Part shown: positions 1 through 6,092 of the stretch, piece by piece
Layout of the letters: each line of letters starts with the position of its first letter
Numbering within the stretch: position 1 is the first letter of the stretch
Assembly (NCBI GenBank): GCA_027858455.1
Contig: JAQICQ010000178.1
Location: forward strand, 1-9,332
Length of the DNA: 9,332 bases
Direction of reading: 5' to 3'
Origin: Elusimicrobiota bacterium
GTDB taxonomy: Bacteria > CG03 > SLGR01 > JAGXOG01
Position numbers and translations under genes: made by a program
Notes under the pieces: model-generated
What the model saw: only the letters and a program-made list of their open reading frames with translations
Told to the model about the DNA's origin: nothing
The model's database searches: none

Positions 1-863
1 CTGTCAAAGAGCGCGCTGTTAAAAATGATTCCGCGAATATTCTGGGTTTGGAACTTGCCGGTCACCTGGACAGATATGTTGAAGGCAGAATTCATATCCT
101 CACAGTAAAAGGGCTTAACTACCTTAAAACTTTAAAAAGTTCGCAGATGGATAAACATGTAGCCGAGTTGTTTTCATACGACATATCAGCTCTGATATTA
201 ACGGACGGGATTAAACCCGACGACAATATTAAGGAACTCTCTGAAGCAAACGGTATACCGGTATTTAGAACTGAAGAAGAATATCCTGCGTTTATAAAAG
301 ACATAAACGGAGTCCTGGAGAAATTATTTGCTCCGGTTAAAGATTATCAGGGAACTATGATGGAGGTTTTCGGAGTCGGGGTAATGCTAACCGGCAAGAG
401 CAATGTGGGGAAGAGTGAATGCGCAATAGATCTCCTGCAGAGAGGCCACCGCCTGATAGGAGACGATGTGGTTTCTGTTACTAAACGAGGCGAGGGAGTG
501 ATTTTAGCCCGCGGGAAATATCCAATCGCCACCAGAATGGAATTAAGGGGGGTGGGCATAATAGATATCGTGCGTCTTATGGGAATATCTTCGGTTAAAG
601 ATATAAAAAAAGTTGAGCTAATTATAAATCTTGAAAGATGGATAAAGGGCAAGGAGTACGAACGGCTGGGGATTGAGGAAAAGACAGAAGATTTACTGGG
701 GGTGCCCGTATCGTATGTTGAAATCCCGATTTCGCCCGGAAGGAATTCCGCCATTATGGTTGAAGTGGCAACTATGAATTACCGCTTGCGCCGGCAGGGT
801 GTGATTACCGGAAGTGAACTGGAAAGACAGGTCCTGGAAAATTTAGAGCATGAAGAATTTTAA
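1..863 (+). CDS. hprK: HPr kinase/phosphorylase (HprK), 5' partial
   Basis: Bifunctional enzyme that phosphorylates HPr on Ser46 with ATP or PPi and reverses the reaction by phosphorolysis, linking PTS activity to metabolic state in the cytoplasm. The frame is open from base 3 with no stop, and the residues before the TTG at 48 still align with the family, so the gene begins outside the window; by comparison with B. subtilis HprK (from memory) roughly 20-25 N-terminal residues are missing. The N-terminal domain is followed by a Walker A motif GKSNVGKS (bases 393-416), the RGHRLIGDD segment with the catalytic Asp, MELRGVGIIDI, and the C-terminal signature with PGRN and EVATMNYRLRR. The expected active-site His before the first strand of the kinase domain is Gln here (CAG, 348-350). 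It overlaps rapZ by 14 nt. Identity is secure; catalytic competence is less so. Confidence 0.96.
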   Translation, partial: VKERAVKNDSANILGLELAGHLDRYVEGRIHILTVKGLNYLKTLKSSQMDKHVAELFSYDISALILTDGIKPDDNIKELSEANGIPVFRTEEEYPAFIKDINGVLEKLFAPVKDYQGTMMEVFGVGVMLTGKSNVGKSECAIDLLQRGHRLIGDDVVSVTKRGEGVILARGKYPIATRMELRGVGIIDIVRLMGISSVKDIKKVELIINLERWIKGKEYERLGIEEKTEDLLGVPVSYVEIPISPGRNSAIMVEVATMNYRLRRQGVITGSELERQVLENLEHEEF

Positions 864-1722
864 AAACCCAAGACTTTTTATCATAACGGGGCTTTCCGGG
901 GCGGGCAAAAGCGTAGCTATTAAAGCTCTGGAGGATTTTAACGGGTACTGCGTGGATAATATGCCTCCGGCGCTCATTAAAAAATTTTTAAGCCTGATAA
1001 AAAGCTCAGATTATTCGGGCCCGTTTACAGGGTTGGGAATTGATATAAGAAGCCAGGGAAAGATTGACAAGATCTTCAGAATACTCCCGGATATAAACAA
1101 GATCAATTACAGTTATAAAATAATATACCTGGAAGCATCAAACCGGACTCTGATAAGAAGATTCAGCGAATCACGTCGGCGGCATCCTTTAGCGGATTCC
1201 GGCGGCCGCATAGCAGAAACTATAGATACCGAAAGGCATAGAATGCAGCCTATTAAAGAAAACGCGGATGTGGTATTAGATACCAGCCGTTTAAATCCGC
1301 ATGAATTAAAAAACCGGCTGAAAGAAATAATTTTTAAGGGCAAAAAAGTTCAGCTCAGCATAAATCTAATAGCTTTCGGGTTTAAATACGGTGTTCCCCC
1401 GGACATTGATATGGTTATAGATACAAGATTTTTACCTAACCCGCATTATGAACCCGGGCTTTCGGCAAAGACAGGGCTTGAAAAAGAGATAAAAGAGTAT
1501 GTGCTTAAGGGCGCTCTTGCAAAAGAATTTGTAAAAAGATATCAGGATTTAATAAAATTTTTAATACCTAATTATGAAAAAGAAGGTAAAGCTTATTTTA
1601 ATATAGGGGTGGGATGCACCGGAGGCAGGCACAGGTCGGTAGTTATTGCCGATGCTCTGGCGGATTTTATCCGGAACGCCGGTTATAGCGCCGGCAGGAC
1701 TTACAGGGATATAGAGAAATGA
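850..1722 (+). CDS. rapZ: RapZ/YvcJ-family nucleotide-binding protein
   Basis: P-loop protein of the RapZ (YvcJ/YhbJ) family, 290 aa, close to the usual length. Walker A is GLSGAGKS (residues 14-21), followed by CVDNMPP (34-40), the FGFKYGVPPDID and RFLPNPHYEPGL blocks, and the C-terminal GCTGGRHRS motif (255-263). In E. coli RapZ binds the sRNA GlmZ and directs its RNase E cleavage, controlling glucosamine-6-phosphate synthase; in Firmicutes the homologue binds and hydrolyses nucleotides. Which role applies here cannot be read from the sequence. ATG at 850 lies within the end of hprK in another frame, so translation is probably coupled; no strong Shine-Dalgarno is visible. The hprK-rapZ pairing next to PTS genes is common in bacteria and fits a role in carbon or amino-sugar control. 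It ends with TGA. Confidence 0.95.
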   Translation: MKNFKNPRLFIITGLSGAGKSVAIKALEDFNGYCVDNMPPALIKKFLSLIKSSDYSGPFTGLGIDIRSQGKIDKIFRILPDINKINYSYKIIYLEASNRTLIRRFSESRRRHPLADSGGRIAETIDTERHRMQPIKENADVVLDTSRLNPHELKNRLKEIIFKGKKVQLSINLIAFGFKYGVPPDIDMVIDTRFLPNPHYEPGLSAKTGLEKEIKEYVLKGALAKEFVKRYQDLIKFLIPNYEKEGKAYFNIGVGCTGGRHRSVVIADALADFIRNAGYSAGRTYRDIEK

Positions 1723-1738
1723 GAGATATAGATAAGTT

Positions 1739-2146
1739 ATGGAAATAGAGATACTTGTTGTTACTCACGGCAGGATAGCCGAGGAACTTATAAATACTTT
1801 AAAAATTATTATGGGGCCCGCGCCGGCTCTTGATTTTTTCCCTGTAAGAAAGGACCTGCCCGCCGAGCAGATAAAGAAAGATTATAAGAGGCTGACCGGA
1901 ACAATACTTCAAAAAAAAGCATTGTTGATTTTAACGGACCTTCTGGGGGGAACTCCTACAAATATTTCTATGCCGCTACTTGAAAAAGATAATGTAGAGA
2001 TAATTACCGGAGTAAATCTGCCTATGCTTATTAAAGCGGTACATAAAAGAAAATCGGTAAAAAATGTAAAAAAACTAGCGGAAATCTTAGAAACTGCCGG
2101 AAAAAAAAGTGTTTTGAACTGCCGGGATTACATAGACAGGTATTAA
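1739..2146 (+). CDS. PTS EIIA, mannose/fructose/sorbose family
   Basis: Cytoplasmic phosphocarrier of a mannose-family PTS permease, 135 aa, the size of a stand-alone EIIA domain. The N-terminal strand leads into VVTHGRIAEEL, where His10 matches the phosphorylated His10 of E. coli ManX. The DLLGGTP block (67-73) and the GVNLPML segment are also family hallmarks. It would accept phosphate from HPr and pass it to the EIIB encoded just downstream. EIIA and EIIB are separate genes here, unlike the fused EIIAB of E. coli ManX. The start is 16 nt after the rapZ stop; the only purine-rich stretch upstream (GAGAGA near 1721) is rather distant, so the ribosome site is weak. Sugar specificity cannot be inferred. 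Confidence 0.93.
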   Translation: MEIEILVVTHGRIAEELINTLKIIMGPAPALDFFPVRKDLPAEQIKKDYKRLTGTILQKKALLILTDLLGGTPTNISMPLLEKDNVEIITGVNLPMLIKAVHKRKSVKNVKKLAEILETAGKKSVLNCRDYIDRY

Positions 2147-2152
2147 TATATT

Positions 2153-2635
2153 ATGACAAAAGTAATTTTCAGATTAGATGACAGGCTTATTCACGGGCAG
2201 GTTATAGAAGGGTGGGTGCATAACCTTGAATTGACGAGGATAGTCGTTGCATCCGAACGGGTTAAAAAAGACAAGGAGCTCAGCAAAATTTTAAAATTTT
2301 CTTCACCTGCTGAAATTAATGTAGTCATAGTGGGTATAAAAGAACTTGCCGATAAGATAGAAAGAGGCTATTTAAAAGAAGAAGACACAATTGTCCTTTT
2401 CGAAAAAGCAGAAGATGTTTTAATGCTTTTGGACAACGGCGCAGACATTAAATACCTGAATGTAGGGTGTCTGCACAGTAATAAAGATAAAAAACAGATC
2501 TGCCGCAACATAATTGCTTCAGAGCAGGATATAGAAGTTTTTAAAGATATAGATTCTATGGGAGTTACAATGGATACCAGGGCTTTGCCCCAGAATACCA
2601 AGATAAATCTCATGAAGGAAATTGACAAAAGTTAA
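2153..2635 (+). CDS. PTS EIIB, mannose/fructose/sorbose family
   Basis: EIIB subunit of the sorbose/mannose type, 160 aa, normal for the family. It takes phosphate from EIIA and transfers it to sugar bound by the EIIC/EIID complex at the inner face of the membrane. The N-terminal RLDDRLIHGQV motif (7-17) contains the phosphorylated His14, and the YLNVGCLH region corresponds to the usual glycine-rich NxGGMH block, here with Cys-Leu in place of Gly-Met. The gene begins 6 nt after EIIA, with a weak upstream CAGG, and its TAA shares one base with the ATG of EIIC, indicating coupled translation. Confidence 0.94.
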   Translation: MTKVIFRLDDRLIHGQVIEGWVHNLELTRIVVASERVKKDKELSKILKFSSPAEINVVIVGIKELADKIERGYLKEEDTIVLFEKAEDVLMLLDNGADIKYLNVGCLHSNKDKKQICRNIIASEQDIEVFKDIDSMGVTMDTRALPQNTKINLMKEIDKS

Positions 2636-3318
2636 TGGCTGCTTTGCTTATTGTTTCAATATTAGGGGCTGTATTTTCAGCTGACTCAACCGCGATAGGG
2701 CAGATAATGATTTCCCGCCCGATTTTCTGCGGGCCGGTTATAGGGCTTATAATAGGAGATATAGAAACAGGGTTAAAGATAGGGATGCTTATGGAGCTTA
2801 TATGGATTACTGTCGTTCCCATGGGGGTTTCGCTTCCTCCGGATTCATCGGTGGTAACTACAATTGCTACTTATCTTGCGGTCATTTTTCCCGGTAACAT
2901 TCCGGGTAATATCCCGGGTAATATTCCCGCCGGAGGGCAGGAACATATTGTGTTTTATCTGCTCATGGCTATACCTATGGGGATACTCTTTAAAAAACTT
3001 GATATACTGCATCGTAAGTATAATTCATATTTTGTCTATAAGATGGAACAAAAAATTAATGAGGGGAAGTTCGGCTATATAAATAAAGCAATTTATTCAA
3101 GCGCCCTCTTTTTTATTTTAAAAGGATTTATATTTCTGATGGTAATTATTTTAACAGCTTCACTGGTTTTACCCGGGATATACAGGGTAATTCCCGGAAA
3201 TATCAAAGATTCAATGAATCTGCTTTTTTATATACTTCCGGCGGTGGGATTGGGCACGGCAATGACGACATTTTTCTTTAAAAAATCAAGGCGTTTAAGA
3301 AATGAAAAAATTAAATAA
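2635..3318 (+). CDS. PTS EIIC membrane subunit, mannose/sorbose family, short form
   Basis: Integral membrane subunit forming part of the sugar channel with EIID, 227 aa. The family core is visible: ISRPIFCGPVIGLIIGDIETG (about 26-46), then GMLMELIW (50-57) and PMGVSLPPDS (62-71). Hydrophobic stretches lie near 1-15, 31-42, 72-86, 105-120, 155-182 and 194-214. It is about 40 residues shorter than E. coli ManY (266 aa, recalled) and lacks much of the C-terminal hydrophobic end, finishing in a basic tail KKSRRLRNEK. A loop at residues 86-97 consists of three tandem PGNI units, with a fourth isolated PGNI at 187-190. No frameshift is seen: the frame runs into EIID with a 17 nt overlap. The short end may be normal for this lineage. 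Confidence 0.9.
   Translation: MAALLIVSILGAVFSADSTAIGQIMISRPIFCGPVIGLIIGDIETGLKIGMLMELIWITVVPMGVSLPPDSSVVTTIATYLAVIFPGNIPGNIPGNIPAGGQEHIVFYLLMAIPMGILFKKLDILHRKYNSYFVYKMEQKINEGKFGYINKAIYSSALFFILKGFIFLMVIILTASLVLPGIYRVIPGNIKDSMNLLFYILPAVGLGTAMTTFFFKKSRRLRNEKIK
2890..2925 (+). repeat. In-frame 12-bp tandem repeat (3 units) within EIIC
   Basis: Three consecutive 12-bp units, CCCGGTAACATT, CCGGGTAATATC and CCGGGTAATATT, encode PGNI-PGNI-PGNI in a predicted loop of EIIC. The units differ only at a few mostly third-codon positions, so they are imperfect copies. They are followed by PAGGQ. Because the unit is a multiple of three, copy-number change would not break the frame. Confidence 0.9.
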
Positions 3319-4063
3319 AATATTTCTAAGGTCATTTATGCTGCAGGCTGTATGGAATTACGAGACTATGCAGACTATGGGGTTTTTATATGCGCTCTAT
3401 CCTTCATTTAAAAAGATATATACGGATAAAAATGATCTTAAGGATACTTTTAGAAGACATATGGATTATTTCAACACCCATCCCTATATGGCTCTTTTTG
3501 TTATGGGCGATATCTTAAGGCTGGAGGAAGAATATGCTCAGGGGGGCAAGACCTTAGACGAAATATCGTTAATAAAAAAACAGCTCGGCGGGCCGCTGGC
3601 AGCTCTTGGCGATAAAATTTTCTGGTCAACATGGAGGCCGTTAATGGGGCTCGTCGGGGTAATCGGAACGATGTTTATTTATAAATGCTGCCGCAATATC
3701 CCCCTTTGGATAATACCCGCGGGATTTTTAATTATATATAACGCGCCGGTCATTTATTTTAAATATAGGGCGCTTAAATCGTCGTATTGTGCCCGAACGG
3801 ATATAGTTATTACTTTAAAAAAGATAAATAGCAACATTTTAATAAAATATCTACCTGTTTTCGGGTTGACACTTATAAGCATTATTCTTATTATGGCGCT
3901 GTTTATATATGAAAGTCAGGGTTACGGCTGGTATCTTCTGGGAGGAACGGTATTTACGGTTATCGCAAGAAGCGCCTTTAAGTTATCGGCTACGAGGCTT
4001 GTATATCTTATAACCCTCATAGTTATTGCGGGAAATTTAATATTTAAAGGTATAGGTTATTAA
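3302..4063 (+). CDS. PTS EIID membrane subunit, mannose/fructose/sorbose family
   Basis: Second membrane component of the permease, working with EIIC, 253 aa versus about 283 in E. coli ManZ. The N-terminal amphipathic region has the family blocks FLRSFMLQAVWNYE (8-21) and YALYPSFKKIY (30-40), FNTHPYMA (57-64), and the signature GGPLAALGDKIFWSTWRP (96-113). Several hydrophobic segments follow (about 114-127, 134-151, 183-203, 210-222 and 232-247), typical of the C-terminal membrane half. ATG at 3302 lies inside the end of EIIC, a 17 nt overlap that implies coupled translation. EIIA, EIIB, EIIC and EIID are all present, so the permease is complete. Confidence 0.93.
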   Translation: MKKLNKIFLRSFMLQAVWNYETMQTMGFLYALYPSFKKIYTDKNDLKDTFRRHMDYFNTHPYMALFVMGDILRLEEEYAQGGKTLDEISLIKKQLGGPLAALGDKIFWSTWRPLMGLVGVIGTMFIYKCCRNIPLWIIPAGFLIIYNAPVIYFKYRALKSSYCARTDIVITLKKINSNILIKYLPVFGLTLISIILIMALFIYESQGYGWYLLGGTVFTVIARSAFKLSATRLVYLITLIVIAGNLIFKGIGY

Positions 4064-4067
4064 AGGA
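4062..4067 (+). promoter_or_regulatory. Ribosome binding site for ptsH (supports TTG start)
   Basis: AAAGGA overlaps the EIID stop region and lies 8 nt before the TTG at 4076. An in-frame TAA at 4061 excludes any longer ptsH start, so this Shine-Dalgarno and the TTG define the gene's beginning. Confidence 0.7.
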
Positions 4068-4075
4068 CAAAAAAT

Positions 4076-4348
4076 TTGGAAAGAAGAAAATATACAATAC
4101 TAAATAAACAGGGAATACATACCCGCTCGGCAGCTACCATAGTCAAGCATATGTCTGACTTTGAATCTTCGATAAAGATAAGAAAAGACAACCATGAAGT
4201 TGACGGAAAAAGCATCATGGGAATATTAACTCTTGCCGCCCGGAAAGGGTCTGAGATAGTTGTGGAGGCCCATGGCAGGGATTCAAAATTGGTTCTTGAT
4301 AAGATGCAAGAGATTATAGAAAACAAATTTTGGGAAGATGACAATTAA
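4076..4348 (+). CDS. ptsH: Phosphocarrier protein HPr
   Basis: Small cytoplasmic phosphocarrier, 90 aa, the usual HPr length. It receives phosphate from Enzyme I on His15 and donates it to EIIA. The active-site segment is GIHTRSAA (13-20), with His15 and Arg17 in canonical positions but Ser18 in place of the nearly invariant Pro of GIHARPA. The regulatory segment KSIMGILTL carries Ser46 at exactly the B. subtilis number, so the target of the HprK encoded upstream is retained. The start is TTG; an in-frame TAA fifteen bases upstream leaves no alternative. It lies 12 nt after EIID and overlaps ptsI by 11 nt if the ATG at 4338 is used. Confidence 0.95.
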   Translation: MERRKYTILNKQGIHTRSAATIVKHMSDFESSIKIRKDNHEVDGKSIMGILTLAARKGSEIVVEAHGRDSKLVLDKMQEIIENKFWEDDN

Positions 4349-6092
4349 TAAAGTGAAAAAAATGAAATTTAAAGGCATACCTGCTTCGGAAGGCATAGCC
4401 ATAGGCAGAGCTTATCTTATGGCGGCAGACTCCTATTGCGTTATTAAACGAAATATTGAATACCATCAGGTTAAAAAAGAGGTATCAAGGTTCAAGGACG
4501 CTATTGATGAGGCGGAGAAAAACTTTGAGAAACAGCACAAAATAGTGGTTGAGGATATAGGAAAAAAATATGCCAATCTTTTTGATGCTTATATGTTGAT
4601 TTTAAAAGATCCGATTTTTTACAAGGGGATTATAAAAATTATTAAATCCGAAAAAGTAAACGTAGAGTATGCTCTGCAGAAAGTTATTGACGATATAACG
4701 AAAAGCTTTAAGATGATGGATGATCCGTATATGAAAGACCGGGTGCACGATGTGCAGGATGTAGGAAATAAAGTTATGGGATTTTTGCTGGGCTCCGGCA
4801 AAAAGAGTTTAAAGGATATACAGACAAGAAAAATAATAGTAGCCCATATGCTTCATCCGTCCGACGCTGTAGATATTAAAAAAGGTAAATCCATAGGTTT
4901 TGCTACGGATTTAGGGGGCAAAACTTCTCACATAGTTATAATGGCTGAATCCCTCGGCATACCGGCGGTGGTTGGGTTAAAAAGTTTTTCGTCAAAAGTT
5001 TCTCCGGGAGACCTTGTGATAATTGACGGAACCAGGGGCATAGTTTATGTAAATCCCGATACCGATACCATAAGAAGTTATCGGAGCGAGAAAAAAGAGC
5101 TTGATAAAATTTTCAGGGAACTTATCAAACTTACGGACAAGCCGGCAGTGACTAAATGCGGTCAAAAGATAAGTCTGGCAGCTAATATTGAAGATGTTGA
5201 AGAAGTAGATAATGTTAAAAATTACGGCGCCGACGGCATCGGACTTTACCGTACCGAGTATATGTATTTAAACAGATTTAATCTTCCCGAAGAAGAAGAT
5301 ATATTTAAAAAGATTAAGGGGGTAGTTGAAAATATAAGCCCCGCGCCTGTGGTGGTGAGAATCGTTGATATAGGCGCTGATAAAGTTTCAAAACAGCTGA
5401 AAATAGATGTGGAAAAAAACACTTTTATGGGGTTAAGGGGAATAAGGCTCTGCCTTGCCCATCCCATAATACTTACTGTCCAGCTTAGAGCGATACTCAG
5501 AGCTTCAAAGTTCGGTAATCTTTCTATAATGTATCCTATGATTACGGATGTTTCGGAAATAGAAGCAGCCAATGAAATATTAAAATCCGTAAAAGAGGAA
5601 CTGGACGCAGAGGGGATAGAATACAATAAAAATTTAAAGGTGGGTGTGATGATTGAAACTCCGGCCGCCGCATTGGATATAGATTATATAGCGCCCCGCG
5701 TTGATTTTGTAAGCATAGGAACCAATGATTTAATTCAATATACGCTGGCCGTGGCCAGGGACACCGAGTCGGTTGCGTATCTTTACAATCCGGCAGATAT
5801 ATCCGTGATAAAACTTATTAACCGGATAATTTACGGGGCTAAAAAGAGCGATAAATGGATAAGCATGTGCGGCGAGATGGCTGCCAATACCCTTTATACC
5901 GAGCTGCTTATAGGTATGGGGTTAAGGAAATTTTCAATGACAGCTTCCTATATTCCAAAGGTAAAACAGATAATATTGGGAACTACAGTTGAGAAATGTG
6001 AAAAACTTCTTGAAAAGGTTAAAGAAATTCACGATACGAACGATATAATTAAAGAGCTGCAGGAAAGCCGCAATAAAGTAGTTGAAAAGTAG
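4338..6092 (+). CDS. ptsI: PTS Enzyme I (PEP-protein phosphotransferase)
   Basis: Cytoplasmic enzyme that autophosphorylates from PEP and passes phosphate to HPr, 584 aa from the ATG at 4338. Domain order is the N-terminal KGIPASEGIAIG segment (12-23), the helical HPr-binding insert, the phospho-His domain with GGKTSH (His198), then the PEP-binding barrel with GADGIGLYRTEY (297-308), DIGADK (344-349), GLRGIR (365-370), IGTNDLIQYTL (460-470) and the catalytic CGEMA (Cys511). GTG 4353 and ATG 4362 are also in frame; ATG 4362 gives MKFKGIPASEG, which matches the usual family N-terminus best, while ATG 4338 has GGGAAG directly abutting it. Core catalytic residues are kept, but several positions near them depart from consensus. 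The TAG stop shares a base with the lepA GTG. Confidence 0.95.
   Translation: MTINKVKKMKFKGIPASEGIAIGRAYLMAADSYCVIKRNIEYHQVKKEVSRFKDAIDEAEKNFEKQHKIVVEDIGKKYANLFDAYMLILKDPIFYKGIIKIIKSEKVNVEYALQKVIDDITKSFKMMDDPYMKDRVHDVQDVGNKVMGFLLGSGKKSLKDIQTRKIIVAHMLHPSDAVDIKKGKSIGFATDLGGKTSHIVIMAESLGIPAVVGLKSFSSKVSPGDLVIIDGTRGIVYVNPDTDTIRSYRSEKKELDKIFRELIKLTDKPAVTKCGQKISLAANIEDVEEVDNVKNYGADGIGLYRTEYMYLNRFNLPEEEDIFKKIKGVVENISPAPVVVRIVDIGADKVSKQLKIDVEKNTFMGLRGIRLCLAHPIILTVQLRAILRASKFGNLSIMYPMITDVSEIEAANEILKSVKEELDAEGIEYNKNLKVGVMIETPAAALDIDYIAPRVDFVSIGTNDLIQYTLAVARDTESVAYLYNPADISVIKLINRIIYGAKKSDKWISMCGEMAANTLYTELLIGMGLRKFSMTASYIPKVKQIILGTTVEKCEKLLEKVKEIHDTNDIIKELQESRNKVVEK

Noticed and set aside
48..50. TTG at 48 as the start of hprK
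   Set aside because: The frame remains open upstream to the window edge and the preceding residues belong to the N-terminal domain, so this is an internal Leu codon and the gene is truncated by the window.
347..754. A 135-codon open frame on the minus strand opposite hprK
   Set aside because: It lies wholly inside a strongly conserved gene, is Ser/Ile/Pro-rich as expected for an antisense shadow, and matches no family I recognise.
1723..1738. A promoter or terminator between rapZ and EIIA, the longest gap in the window
   Set aside because: Only 16 nt are available, with no inverted repeat or T-run, and no convincing -35/-10 pair was identified by eye.
2864..3082. A 72-codon + strand open frame in another frame of EIIC
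   Set aside because: It owes its openness partly to the 12-bp repeat, which reads through in other frames, and it has no family features; EIIC is the real gene.
3302..3318. A frameshift joining EIIC and EIID, considered because EIIC is short and overlaps EIID
   Set aside because: EIID starts with its own family-typical N-terminus and EIIC ends in a plausible basic tail; the 17 nt overlap is better explained as coupled translation.
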